Assembly: GCA_003427395.1 (NCBI GenBank)
Contig: BFEA01000004.1
Location: 6,387,759-6,408,367, forward strand
Direction of reading: 5' to 3'
Source: Chara braunii
Lineage: Eukaryota; Streptophyta; Charophyceae; Charales; Characeae
Length of the DNA: 20,609 bases
Below the pieces are notes generated by a model. That model made no database searches. It saw nothing but the letters and a program-made list of their open reading frames with translations, and was not told the DNA's origin. Of this stretch, positions 7,236 through 16,960 are shown piece by piece (position 1 is the stretch's first letter; each line of letters starts with the position of its first letter). Position numbers and translations under genes: made by a program.

Positions 7236-8180
7236 ACGTTCCTTTTTCCTTCCTGCTAATGAATCTTTCAATTCGTTTATTAAGTATTTAAGGTAATTCC
7301 GCGCAGAATTCTGGAAAAAAAAAAGTAACAAATCTAATGGGAAACTATGGTAAAAAAACAAAACAAAACTAACAAAACTAATAGAACTAATAGAACTACC
7401 GATTTCATGCCCCGTTCGCCAACTGTCGGACTTCTGTCACAGGAAGGAGCCAAAATTTGTTACTAACTGCCTCACTCCTAATCTTCTGATGAAAGGTTCA
7501 AGCCCCACTCGATTGGAGGCGGAATTTTAAAAGTGCAGGGTCTGCTTTCGCCCTCACAAAATCAGAACTGGTCCAAAGGGCAGGATGAACTCGATCCATA
7601 TATCTTCTGTTTATCGATCCGCACTTGTATCTACTGGGCTAGCTCTTAGTTGGGTTAGAACAACAGCAACCCTACTATAAGTAGAGTACAGGGCTCCGTT
7701 CTACCACGTATTTTGGTTGTTGTAGCCCGTTTTTTAGGGAAAGCACGCCCTTTTTTTGGTTTGCTGCGACTGTATGGTTGGGGCCTATATTATTTTCCTA
7801 ACCTTCCTTCGCGTCTACGGCGAAGTGAATCATCAGTTTGTTTACGTCGATAGGTTCGATGTTCGCAGACTTATTAGACTAATTAATTGATTTTCTCGTA
7901 TCGTCAGAACTTTCGACTAACAAAGATTATACTCATCGTATCCCGCGTGACTTTCTCTTTTCAGTTAACCTTCTGATCCTTGTGGTTGCGGGTTTTTTAT
8001 TTGCTAATCCTTGTCGTCTTTGTTCTCACCATATTTCGCTTGTTCGGTCACTTAGCACACTCCGCCTCAGCAGTCGAGGAGTCTCGGCCGTCTCACGGTA
8101 TCGCACAAAAGCACTGCCACTTTTTCATTCCATACCATCCTCGTAATAGTTGCTGACTTCGACGCTGTGTCGAATGCGAA
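7236..8180. other. Central spacer without recognised feature
   Basis: It holds an A-rich stretch (7312-7385, with ACTAATAGA repeated near 7378-7396) and otherwise complex sequence. I see no long frame, RNA gene or convincing match to the arms. Homology to block E resumes at about 8180-8285, just before array A. Confidence 0.4.
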
Positions 8181-8284
8181 ATCATAAGCAAATACCCTTT
8201 TAAGAGGGTTTGCTCCGACAACGTCTCATCTAACTCATCGCAAAACTAAGTTCAAAACCTATCTTTAAATGATATCATAAGTTA

Positions 8285-8965
8285 AAGAAAATTTTGAGAA
8301 CATCTCCCCTTAACAGGGTGGACTGCATATTTTTTTCCTAATTCATAAACAATCTAACTCCTTGAAACTATAAAAATCTCTACAACATTTCTCATAGGGA
8401 AAGTATTTTTTCATAATATACACTAAGCTAAATATGAAATATAGAATATGACTTTGACGTGTATAAAGTCAAAATTTGTCTAACTACCTTAATTAGTAAA
8501 AATTTTGGCAACACTTCCCCTGGAGGAGTAGGCTTCAAAGAGTTATACTAAGTCAGATATGAATGTAAAGATAAAATTTCAACTTTGCAAAGACAAAATT
8601 TAATTAAGTCTTTGGATTTGTAGAAATTTTGGCATCACTTCTCCTAATGAAAGCACCCTTCCAAAATGTATATAAAGTTAAAAATTAATCTAAAATTTAA
8701 TTTTGGCTTCACAAAATCAAATTTTATCTAGCTCCCTGAATTATTAAAAATTTTCCTTAGAATGAGTCAACTTCCAAGATTTTTACTAAGTCAGATATAT
8801 GATTAAGACAAAAGTTGAATTTTTGGGAGATAAATTTTGATTAATTCATGAGATTTATAAAAATTTGGGCAGCGCTTCCACTTGCGAAAGTGTTTTTCCA
8901 AAATTTATACAAAGCCAAATATATAGTTACAATAAACTTAACTCTGAAAGACAAATTTGAACCAA
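8285..8965 (+). repeat. Block A: ~120-bp tandem array, central copy (about six units)
   Basis: The landmark CACTTCCCCT and variants recurs at about 8386, 8512, 8636, about 8755 (shortened) and 8873, with a degenerate first unit near 8300; the period is 118-126 bp. Units contain AAAATTTGTCTAACT, AAAAATTTTGGCA and TATACTAAGTCAG. The 46-nt dyads at 8624-8669 and 8861-8906 have arms AAATTTTGG/CCAAAATGT and AAATTTGG/CCAAAATTT, the same length as in the left arm. The 60-codon frame at 8848-9030 is a chance frame within the array. Confidence 0.85.
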
Positions 8966-9057
8966 CCCTTGCGACTCCAGCACATTACGAGCATCTAAAG
9001 CTACTATACATCAAATACAACTCATACTAGACTTCTAACAAGAAAAACACATGCAAT

Positions 9058-9075
9058 AAAGGTAAGTCTCTCACC
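9058..9075 (+). other. Conserved GGTAAGT motif between arrays A and B, central copy
   Basis: AAAGGTAAGTCTCTCACC corresponds to AAAGGTAAGTACTCTCACC on the minus strand at 4368-4386. Flanking sequence also aligns (GACTC(T/C)AGCAC upstream, CCCCAA downstream). It is splice-donor-like; function is unproven. Confidence 0.6.
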
Positions 9076-9159
9076 AAACCCCAAGTTGGTTTCACATTAA
9101 AAAAAATAATTGACTCTCTATTAAATAAACCATGATACCCTTACTTACCTATAACATAG

Positions 9160-9935
9160 AAAAGTTAAGTCAAACATTGCGGCCATATTGTTGAACCCCT
9201 GCCGTATGTATACATAAATAAAGGGCACACCTACTTCTCTTTTCGTGGGGCAGTTAACTAGACCAAACGTTGCGGTCATATTGTCTACTCCTGTCAAGTA
9301 TTTAATATCCAATTTTGAATATCTCTTTGAACCTTTAATCTTTGAAATAAACTAATACTTAGTCAAACCGCGAGGTCACATTGCTCAGTCTGCTTTGGAT
9401 TACCCTCACTATATCCGTAGTTAAATATTTCTTCCCTTTTGTGATAAGTTGTAGTTATACCAAACCTTTCGATCACATTGTCTGAGTAGCTTTGTTCAAA
9501 AATAATAATATAAACATATTTTTATAGAAAGTTGTATTCTGATATTTTTTTCAGCGTGCGCGACTTCAGATTAAATAAAACCATGCGACCATATTACTTA
9601 GTCGTCAATTCAATCCTCCCTCGGAAAAAATAATTAAAGAGTTGAACCATTCATCTTAGAAACAATGTTCACCCTTTTTTTCTCAATACAAAAGTAGAGT
9701 ACCCTGACTCGTTCATCTTAGAAACTATGCTCAGAGTTTGTTAAGAAACCATCCAAATTAAACAAACGGTCATATCATTTATCTTATAAACAATGTCTAA
9801 TCTTGTAAGTTCAAGCAATTGAAAGCCCGAAGAAAAAACAACATAATTCATCTTAAAAACAATGTTTGGTTGTGGTAAAACAAGTCAAAGAAACTTAGCA
9901 ATCAAACTATTTATCTTAGAAATAATGTTTGGTCC
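9160..9935 (+). repeat. Block B: tandem array, central copy (about ten units)
   Basis: Two sub-types follow each other. Up to about 9600, units carry CAAAC(A/G)TTGCGG(C/T)CATATTGT-like cores (9171, 9264, 9365, 9460, about 9575). From about 9640, units carry TTCATCTTAGAAACAATG-like cores (9650, 9712, 9778, 9848, 9910). Some cores are flanked by short complementary stems: TAGAC/GTCTA (9259-9263 with 9283-9287), TGAAC/GTTCA near 9643-9672, and CAAAC/GTTTG near 9904-9932. Stems are shorter and less regular than in the left array. Confidence 0.7.
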
Positions 9936-10064
9936 TTCAGAAAACAGAATAAAACACTGTCATGACTCATTCTTTGGTTGACCCAATAAAACGCATGTAA
10001 TACCACCTTCCTCCCACCTTCCCAATGTTCATTCCCCTTTGTCTGAGTTCAAATAATGATTATA

Positions 10065-10242
10065 ATAAATGAAATTTCTCGCATACGTTTTCTTTATTCA
10101 ACCTGATTTCAATTCTGAAAAGAAACATAAATCATAGTCGTACATGCATGTGTATCACTGAGACTAGAGAGATGTAAAAATAGTGTTTTGTGGACATACA
10201 TAAGATTAGAGTTAGTGGACAAACCGACTGTACCATCACAAC
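10065..10242. other. Unassigned AT-rich stretch in the central copy
   Basis: This complex AT-rich sequence between the conserved B/C linker and the 70-bp repeat has no frame, RNA gene or match to the arms that I can see. Confidence 0.35.
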
Positions 10243-10805
10243 AAAGCGCTCGGATCAGTTGACGCGCATCATGTCCAAACCCATTTGGATCATCATAAAT
10301 AAAATAACTGTCATTTCGTCAAAATAAACATTTTTTATTTTTTGAAAAAAATTGAAACTGGTTTTGGCCGAAAACTCGTCTAAATTTGTTGCTCATGAGG
10401 GTCCGACGTTTTTAACACCCCGGACCCCCTAGATGTATCATGACTAAGCCTGAGACCAGATACATCCAAGGGGACCGCCTGGATGTGTCTGGTCTTAAGA
10501 TAGGTCAAGATACATACAGGGGGTCCAACGTTTTAAAAACGCTGGACCGTCAGGAGAAGCAAATTTAAACGAGTTTTCAACCAAAAACGTTGAAAAAAAT
10601 CAGTTTCAATTTCGTTCAAAAAATAAAAAATATCCATTTCAACGAAATGACAGTCAAATAATATTAAAGCGTCTGGATCAATCGATGCGACATCATGTTC
10701 AATCCCAGTCAAACTTTCAGACAATCAGAAGTAAAGCGTACGGAGAAGTCGGTACGACATCACGTCCATGCTCATTCACATCATCACAAGCGATCATCAT
10801 AAACT
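10243..10805 (+). repeat. Three ~67-75-bp tandem units, interrupted by a palindromic element
   Basis: AAAGCG(C/T)(T/A)CGGA-type starts lie at 10243, 10666 and 10733, each followed by CGACATCA(T/C)GT-like strings; units 1 and 3 both contain GATCATCATAAA. Units 2 and 3 are 67 bp apart. Units 1 and 2 are 75 bp apart once the 348-bp palindrome between them is discounted. Confidence 0.7.
10307..10654. mobile_element. 348-bp near-complete palindrome (foldback MITE-like element)
   Basis: The ends ACTGTCATTTCGT (10307-10319) and ACGAAATGACAGT (10642-10654) are perfect inverted repeats. Similarity continues through ATTTTTTATTTTTTGAA, AATTGAAACTG, GAAAACTCGT and GACCAGATACATCC to a centre at about 10471-10477, so each arm is about 165 bp. 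It lies inside a tandem repeat, which shows that it inserted there. Flanks are A/T-rich (AAATAAAATA and CAAATAATAT) without a clean duplication; a TA target is possible. The element has no coding capacity. The 63-codon frame at 10533-10724 only covers one arm. Confidence 0.88.
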
Positions 10806-10877
10806 TAATTTCAGGCAAAGGATGTAATGATAAGAGCATAGTGCGTTCACACAAGGAAAAAGAGTCATACCTGAAAG

Positions 10878-12130
10878 GTTTCTGCCTCTAGAACCTCGCC
10901 TAGATTCCTGCAGAGCTCCTGCAATCGGTGTGGCAAACCTCCCACATAAGCGTTGGCATGGATTACGGGTTTCCAATCCCACCTGTGGCCTTCCTCTTCA
11001 AACCAATAGACTAGACCAAGAGTAAGAATGGCAAAAAGAAAATCATTTAGCCGCTCAGATCCAAGAGAGTTGCGCCTTAACTTGCATGGTAGGGTCTTGA
11101 AACCTTGACGTGCATGAGGGTTCCGCAATGGTGGCTAATAAACACAGTATAAATCTCATATTGCAGCCAATACACAGTGTATTCCTTTCTGGGGGCCTCC
11201 ACGTCACGACAATGACCCCCTCGCAGAGCCTGATCACTTGCCCAAGTCGTAGTGCCCCTACGTCAGACCACACTATAGCTACACAACCTAGAAGGGTTGA
11301 GTGTGAATAATGTTCACCCCCCGTGCTCTATTTGAGTATGGGTATAACAATCCAGCACAACAAAGGGTACAACATACATGAGGTAAGAACACAGTCTGCT
11401 GTTGGTATCCACCAACAACAATGAACGACAACAGATACGGGATGCGGCCAACAGTAATCTCCCCAAGCCAACAATATTTCCGTGTAGCAGATCCTAACAT
11501 ACCACCTGTAGTACACTGTTTCAACACCGTAGTTTTGTTGGTCTCACTAGCAATCTAGCTGCAGCAATAACATCTTCATGATCGCAACCGCAGTGGCAAT
11601 ATCCCAACCAACCTTAGCAGTAACTAGTTAAAACTCGCCTGAAACTGCAACAACTTGTTGTTGCAAAAGACAACAGTATTTGACTGTGGGAATGAAACAC
11701 AATGCACGTAGGCACACTCTAAAAATCTCAGCAGTAGTAGTCCGCTGAACCATAGTACTTGGCCTCCAAAAATAACCTATAACAACCGCCTACAAATCAC
11801 AGTGGAAGTAATAACAAGGTTACAACAGTGTAGAACAGTCATTGTAACAAGAGCACAACTCCAACAACAATGTTGATCGTAACAACTGTAATGAAGAGGA
11901 CAGTCCGCTGCTGTGTAGCACCTCAGTTGTTGTGTAAGCACAACTTGTGCATAGTCGTAGATGCCCAAAACTAACTGTCTCTGTATTGCATCTAGGAAAT
12001 CAACGTTCGTGCAGATGCCCTTCACATCGGTATTCGACGTTACCAGGTCAGCATTTCCACTTCTCCCTTGCTACCATCTCCCTCTCTCCCACTTGCATCC
12101 GTTGTAGTGTCCGCGGCTCCATTTACCATG
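10878..12130 (+). repeat. Block C, central copy
   Basis: From CCTCTAGAACCTCGCCTAG onward this aligns with the right copy (14200 on) and left copy (3365 downward). Shared strings include GCTCCTGCAATCGGTG, ATGAGGGTTCCGCAATG (variant in the others), CACAACCTAGAA(G/A)GGTTG, and CAACAAAGGGTACAACATAC with related CA-rich text. After about 11400 it becomes a CAA/CAG-rich tail with repeated CTCAGCAGTAGTAG-like strings. The central copy ends near AGTGAATCTTCCCC (12141-12154), a motif also found in the right arm. Confidence 0.75.
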
Positions 12131-12264
12131 TGCAAGCATGAGTGAATCTTCCCCTAAGACCTGAGAAGATACAATGCATAAGGGAAGCGACCGTCAAGAG
12201 AATGAACACAGTGAGCGTCGGGATAGCGACTATTGATCTCAATAACAAGAGATCCGGCGGGATC

Positions 12265-13152
12265 CCGACGAAAACCGATATCAAGTGCATCGGTCCTGCA
12301 GGGGGACCCTCTCGACCACGCCACGCAGGATTTGGTTATTCGTGGTAGAAATGGAGCTTCCGCAGCCACTCCCGCCGAGTGCGTCAGCCATACCTCTCGC
12401 GAGCCCCTACGACAGGATAGGGCCTACAGGAGGTACAACTTACCTCCACCTGCGGGAGCTGTCACCTCCCTTCGGTGGGCGTATCCCTGCTGAGCTACCA
12501 GTCCACAATACGAAGGATAATCAGTTGCAATCGCAGAGGTCGATCAGCCTATGGCGCTTTTCGTACGTTGTAGCATAGGGGGACATATGGTCCCACGCCT
12601 CTATTGGAGCCACATGCGAACCAACGCATTGGGAGGCTCAAGTCCCCAGCGTGACTCGTCGTCGGCTGACTAAAACGGATTCCACTCACCACGCCTTACA
12701 ACATGCTAAAAACATAAGATTAAACACACACACAGAAAACAAAATACAGGCTCCTAGTCCCTTTAGTACTAGACCTATAACTTTTTGACACAGAAATCAG
12801 TAAGGCGTCGCGCGCGAGACTTAATATAAAATTGGGCGGATGCAGGGCCTTCTCATATGGATTAGCCATGCAAGCATCCGCAAGCAGTCGCCATGATGGC
12901 GTACTATGTAGTACCGATAACCACGCAGTCCTCGATGGTTGCGAGGGTCGTGTTCGACACTCAAGTGTTGGTTGACATGCGCCTTCAGGTGTTAATCTCT
13001 CGATGCTAGACAACAGCTTAGGCGGATGAGAACCACACCCTCGTCTGCACCTTGCGAAGAGTGGGTGGTACACATGTTCATACATATGGTGACAGTCATC
13101 TCTCGAGGCCTTGGAGGCAAGCTCATGCATCCAAGGCCTGTAGAGAAATCAA
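12265..13152 (+). repeat. Block F (inner end), right copy
   Basis: This is the inverted counterpart of 6219-7235. The highly conserved core is 12372-12580 (ACTTACCTCCACCTGCGGGA, TTCGGTGGGCGTATCCC, CTACCAGTCCACA). Outside the core it stays alignable with few gaps to the hairpin at 13107-13138. The 136-codon minus frame at 12720-13130 is the longest shared frame but is not supported as coding. Confidence 0.85.
13107..13138. repeat. Conserved hairpin beside the empty insertion site, right copy
   Basis: GGCCTTGGA (13107-13115) and TCCAAGGCC (13130-13138) form a perfect nine-base stem with a 14-nt loop, and TCTCT/AGAGA outside it can add pairs. It lies about 15 bp from the empty target GGGGTTTG. 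The left arm keeps the hairpin with altered bases. Confidence 0.75.
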
Positions 13153-13990
13153 GGGGTTTGACTTTGACGGTTGTCACAGACTACAACGTCCAACTATGAA
13201 AACTCTAAAAAGCAAAGGTAAAAGGGGATCTCCCTTTTCTCTCAAGGCATACTCTGATTAACCCTTACGCACGGTCGCAATAGGTCACGAGAACACTCAA
13301 GGCATATGCATGTACATATATATAGGGTATATAATATGAGACGACCACTTCTCACAATCACAATGAGACTCGTCCCATCCATATATATATGTGTGATCGC
13401 AGACAGTCAAATCCAAAGTCCGAACCACAAAATATACTTGCAATCACATCCAAGTCAAATGTTTACCAAAAACTTTATGCACTACACGGGGTCAACTTCA
13501 ACCATTCTCTGCGCTCACACTCCTCGCTTTAGCCATACAAGGCTCAACCTTTGCCCAACCTTCCCGTAATAAAGTACTTTGTATCTTTGTTAAATGGTCA
13601 TTGAATAAAGTCCAGGTGAAAACCCAACGAAACAATTGAAACCACATGGTTAAATCTTTTAGGTTGAGTTGGCGAAAGTGAATTAGAGTTGAATCGTAAA
13701 CCGACGAATCGACAACCGACATGTTATCAGTGATCACAGAAGATGATCCTCGTGGGATCAAAGTTAATCTAGCCTCAATCCTGAATCGAATTGATCAAGA
13801 GAACCTGTAACACAAAATAAGTCAATTCTAAAGGCTAAACTATTAGTGTATGTGGAACGAAGCTCCATAACACATTCTCACTCAAGATTCTTCTGATAAC
13901 CAAGCCTAAGTTTATCTCTAAGCCAGTACCCAAAGAAAGGTAGGCCTTTCGCAATATCTCTCCTATGCAGGGTGGATCGTCGGAATCATC
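13153..13990 (+). repeat. Block E, right copy, with the empty insertion site
   Basis: This is the inverted counterpart of 4966-5742. It begins with GGGGTTTGACTTTGACGG, uninterrupted where the left arm holds the 476-bp insertion. Shared text runs on through CAATTGAAACC and TTTAGGTTGAGT to TGTAACACAA and the CTCCTATGCAGGGTGGAT string that leads into block A. The minus frame at 13498-13761 is a chance frame and is not kept open in the left copy. Confidence 0.85.
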
Positions 13991-14140
13991 ACCTGTCAAA
14001 ATATAATCTAACTCCTTTAAACTAAGAAAACTCGGCAGTGCGTCCCGTAGGAATAGTGCCTTCTCAAAATTTATACTAGCTCGAATACGAAAATTGAAAT
14101 AGCCTCTAACTCTAGAAAGTCTCAGCCTCCAGAAAGGTAT
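13990..14140 (+). repeat. Single surviving unit of block A, right copy
   Basis: CACCTGTCAAAATATAATCTAACTCC and CTCAAAATTTATACTAG match the innermost unit of the left array nearly base for base. The next ~60 bp (TATGGGTTTTAACTGGGTTTA and so on) match the sequence just before C in the left arm (ATGGGTGTAGTGGGTTATAC on the minus strand). The rest of A and all of B are therefore deleted here. Confidence 0.8.
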
Positions 14141-14189
14141 ATAAGTATGGGTTTTAACTGGGTTTATAAAAGGGGAAGAAGCTTACCAC

Positions 14190-15350
14190 TCAGTTCCCTA
14201 CCCCCGGAACCTCGCCTAGGTTCTGGCAGCGCTCCTGCAATCGGTGGACAGACTCCCCACATAGTCTTGATGCGATCCTACGAGTTGCAATCCCGCCTTC
14301 CGCTGTGGTCTCATAACCTCAGACTAGACTACGGGTAGCAATCCCACCTTCCGCCTTGCTATCGTAACCTCGGACTAGACTTGGAATAAGAAGGGTAAAA
14401 GAAGAAACATTAAGACTCCAAGATCCACGAGAGGCGTACTCAGACTCGCGTGAGAGGACATTGGCTCCTTGAAACGTCTAAGATTCATGCAATGATGGCC
14501 AAAACGTAGCAAGGACAGTCGAACCATAACCAAAACACAGAGCAACAACTTCCTCACGATCCTCCAAGTTGCATCGATGCCACCGTTGTAAAGCTTGATT
14601 ACTTCTCTAAATCCCAATGTTGTTACCTCTGACCAAAATGTTGCCACGTAACCTAGAAAGGTTGCATTCGAAAATAGCACACCTCCCCCCTGTGTACTAT
14701 CTGAACGCAGCTGAAACACAGCGGTATATAGCAAAGGATGCAATATACACAACAAATCTCAGCGTATACCACAACACATAACACTTGTACATAGTGATAC
14801 TCAGTGTTTTATGTATCGCAATACTCAACAAGAGTATAACCAGGGCTGCACTCCGTAAATCATAGCAGTAGTAACCCCCGCATCAATACAACAGATCAAC
14901 TATGTGCAACTGCGAATAGGGCAACAACTCGCAATTGCCTCATACAACAAGTAGGGCACGTCGCCAAATATTGTACTAATCATCAATAATAATTACTAAA
15001 TACCACCAACACACACGTGTTGTAGTGGCGCCTCAAGCGCCACATCATAGCCCAAGTTAGCCACAATAGCATGATTGTCCATGCATGAGCACACTCTCCA
15101 AGTCTTAGTATGACCAGTCTCCGCAATAATTACCCAAAGCATCGATAATAGTCTTCCAAGTCTCAGCAGCAGTCCGGTCTTTGTCGCAACACCGCTTAAA
15201 AACACAGCCCGTCACATAAAACAGTGACAAAAGTAGCTTATCGAGAAGGCTGGCAGTAACACTCAGACACCCTTTACCTCAGTTACCCCACGAAACCGCA
15301 CAACAGCAAGAAGCATAGTTTGAAACACAACCTCTTAATTGCCACAACAA
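14190..15350 (+). repeat. Block C, right copy
   Basis: This aligns with 10878-11900 and, inverted, with 2440-3365. Shared strings include GGAACCTCGCCTAGGTTC, GCAATCGGTGG, GACTCCCCACA, CATGCAATGATGGCCAAAAC (left copy: CCCCGCAATGATGGCCAAAA) and GTAACCTAGAAAGGTTG. The tail (14770-15350) is CAA/CAG-rich with repeated CACACTCTCCAAGTCT and CTCAGCAGCAGTCC strings, as in the central copy. The open frames here are not conserved. Confidence 0.78.
14280..14381 (+). repeat. 51-bp tandem duplication in the right C copy
   Basis: Units 14280-14330 and 14331-14381 both carry AGCAATCCC(A/G)CCTTCCGC-like starts and end CGGACTAGACT or CAGACTAGACT. Left and central copies have a single unit at this place. Confidence 0.85.
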
Positions 15351-15617
15351 TTTAGTCGGCCCTTGCGACACCGACACCCTCTCAACCCTTCGGCATGCAG
15401 CCACCTTAATCGAGTAATGTCAGTGAGGAACAACGTCCGGATCGCGACTTTGAATATGACGATCAACACGGTGAAGACGATGAGTAACCTAAATCCCGAC
15501 AAGCAACCATATGTATTTGATAACAATGAGGCAATTGCGACGCACAGTCTGAAAACAAGGATTGCTATCTACGAAAGAAAAGTCGTAACCACAACTAAAA
15601 ACACGCGACTATGAACC

Positions 15618-16510
15618 TTGTTGCATTTTTCTTCAGATGTGCAAAGTGAGAATGAATCTTCCGTTAGACCATGGAAAGGTATGTCACCATCGAGTGAGTT
15701 TCCTCTACTTCCTACACACTACTTTTAACCACTAGCCTGACACTCTTATTGGATACGTCCCGAAACAAGCCTTGGGAAATGATCCTCACTATCCCCGACC
15801 CTGACAGGGAATGGGAAACCACAACTCCTTTCAGATGTGCCCCTGGCTCAGACCTTGGTCAATGCGAGTCGACCTCTTTTGTCATAACGGGGCAATTTTA
15901 AATACGAAGGCGACAAACACTAGGATAAAGGTCACGACCACCTGGAAGGCCACGACTGCTACCAAAATCGGAGAGTACGATGAACAAGGACCCCAAGATC
16001 GAGATCCATCGAAACCCTCACCAGGAACGATAACTACTGAGTACACCACCAAGAGATGAGGAGCGAAATGACAAAAAACTGCTAATGCAGGGGACATCAT
16101 AAAGAAAACTACAACCTGGAGAGAATAAGGATCTCATAAATGCACTTAAACACACGGCTATAGACCACGCCCTGCTTGCTCGCAATCATGTAAGTGAGTC
16201 AAATCTTCCATCAGGACTTACAAAATTACCTTGAATTCCCCATTATTTCCCCGTTCGCCCTCGTTCACTTGTGGTAAAGTAAGTCCGATCTCGCACTTTA
16301 GATGAACAACCATACGCAGTTGTATGGGTAAGTACGCACCTTTTGTTTTGTCAACGAACGTACCTGACTGCTCAAAGATATCGGGCTCATTCGTGTTTGG
16401 GTAGGACGAGCCGAGGAGTACGCCTCAAAGCACGAGCACAATCCAGCTGAGAATAATAAACTAAAAAATGAGAGTGAATCTTCCGCTATAATATGGAAAG
16501 ATACACGTAA
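15618..16510 (+). repeat. Repeated GAATCTTCC motif region between C and D, right arm
   Basis: Related strings lie at 15651 (AATGAATCTTCCGTTAGACC), about 16198 (GTCAAATCTTCCATCAGGAC) and 16471 (AGAGTGAATCTTCCGCTATA), and in the central copy at 12141 (AGTGAATCTTCCCCTAAGAC). The copy at 15651 is preceded by TTTTTCTTCAG ending at 15636 and followed by GGAAAG then GTATGTCACC at 15679, so it has the form of a 42-nt exon. The other copies have degraded borders. The frames at 15339-15614 and 15811-16059 were not recognised and I do not call them genes. Confidence 0.45.
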
Positions 16511-16541
16511 AATTAGCGCAATTTGGCCAACAACTGTTTGT

Positions 16542-16960
16542 CGGTTCATCCCGCATTATCGGTCTTTCAGCGGTAAGTACCTCTCCTTCTCCCTCTCTCG
16601 ATGTGTTCGCGTGCTCCGTTCCTTCGCGTCCTCGCTCTCCTGTGTGCTTGCATTCTCTCGCTTAGTCTTCCTACATCTCGCTCGCTGCCACCAAACTAAT
16701 CCGCGCAACCTCTTCTCATTCTACTACCTTATCCGCCGTAGTAATTGTTAATCTAACATTTAATTCGGGGTCGCCCACCCCGAGAACCCTTCTCTCTTTC
16801 TTCTTCTTACCGAATTCCCTCCAGGAACGCGCATAGTCATACTCTCCCGCTCCGCCTTTTCTCTTTTAGCGCCTTCGTCTTCCTTCTTTTCCCTCCTCGC
16901 CGTTCGCGTCAACTTCTTTCGTTTTCCTAGCGCAGTTTCAACCGCTTACGGTAAGGTAAC
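16542..16960 (+). repeat. C/D junction and block D, right copy
   Basis: CGGTTCATCCCGCAT and CAGCGGTAAGTAC open the junction, followed by a CT-rich stretch. About one D unit follows (GTTAATCTAACATTTAATTC, GGGGTCGCCCACCCCGAGAA). The left arm has three units. Another GGTAAGGTAACT lies at 16951-16962. Similarity to the left arm is not evident beyond about 16960. Confidence 0.6.

Larger units (their letters stand above)
8180..12200 (+). mobile_element. Third, partial copy of the repeat family between the arms (E'-A-B-C)
   Basis: In the same orientation as the right arm, this segment carries a short diverged piece of E (8180-8285), array A (8285-8965), the GGTAAGT motif (9058-9075), array B (9160-9930), the B/C linker (9972-10003) and block C (10878-12130), in the order of the left arm read outward. 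It stops near the C/D junction and meets the inner end of the right arm at about 12200-12265. It is more diverged than the two arms are from each other and carries extra material at 10065-10865. No transposase or other gene is evident. Confidence 0.7.
12265..16960 (+). mobile_element. Right arm of the giant imperfect inverted repeat (F-E-A-C-D)
   Basis: This is the inverted partner of 1150-7235. Blocks in order: F 12265-13152, E 13153-13990, a single A unit about 13990-14140, C 14190-15350, an interval with repeated GAATCTTCC motifs, the conserved junction at 16542-16580, and D near 16745-16960. Array B and most of A are absent; A runs almost directly into C over about 60 bp. No transposase-like frame was found. 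The outer limit is uncertain. Confidence 0.7.

Noticed and set aside
7480-7530. GGTTCAAGCCCC string that resembles a tRNA T-arm
   Set aside because: The five-base T-stem does not pair, and no anticodon arm or acceptor stem can be drawn.
7236-8180. Possible LTR or primer-binding site near 7440-7480
   Set aside because: No terminal direct repeat pair, no TG...CA borders and no primer-binding site matching a tRNA end that I could recognise.
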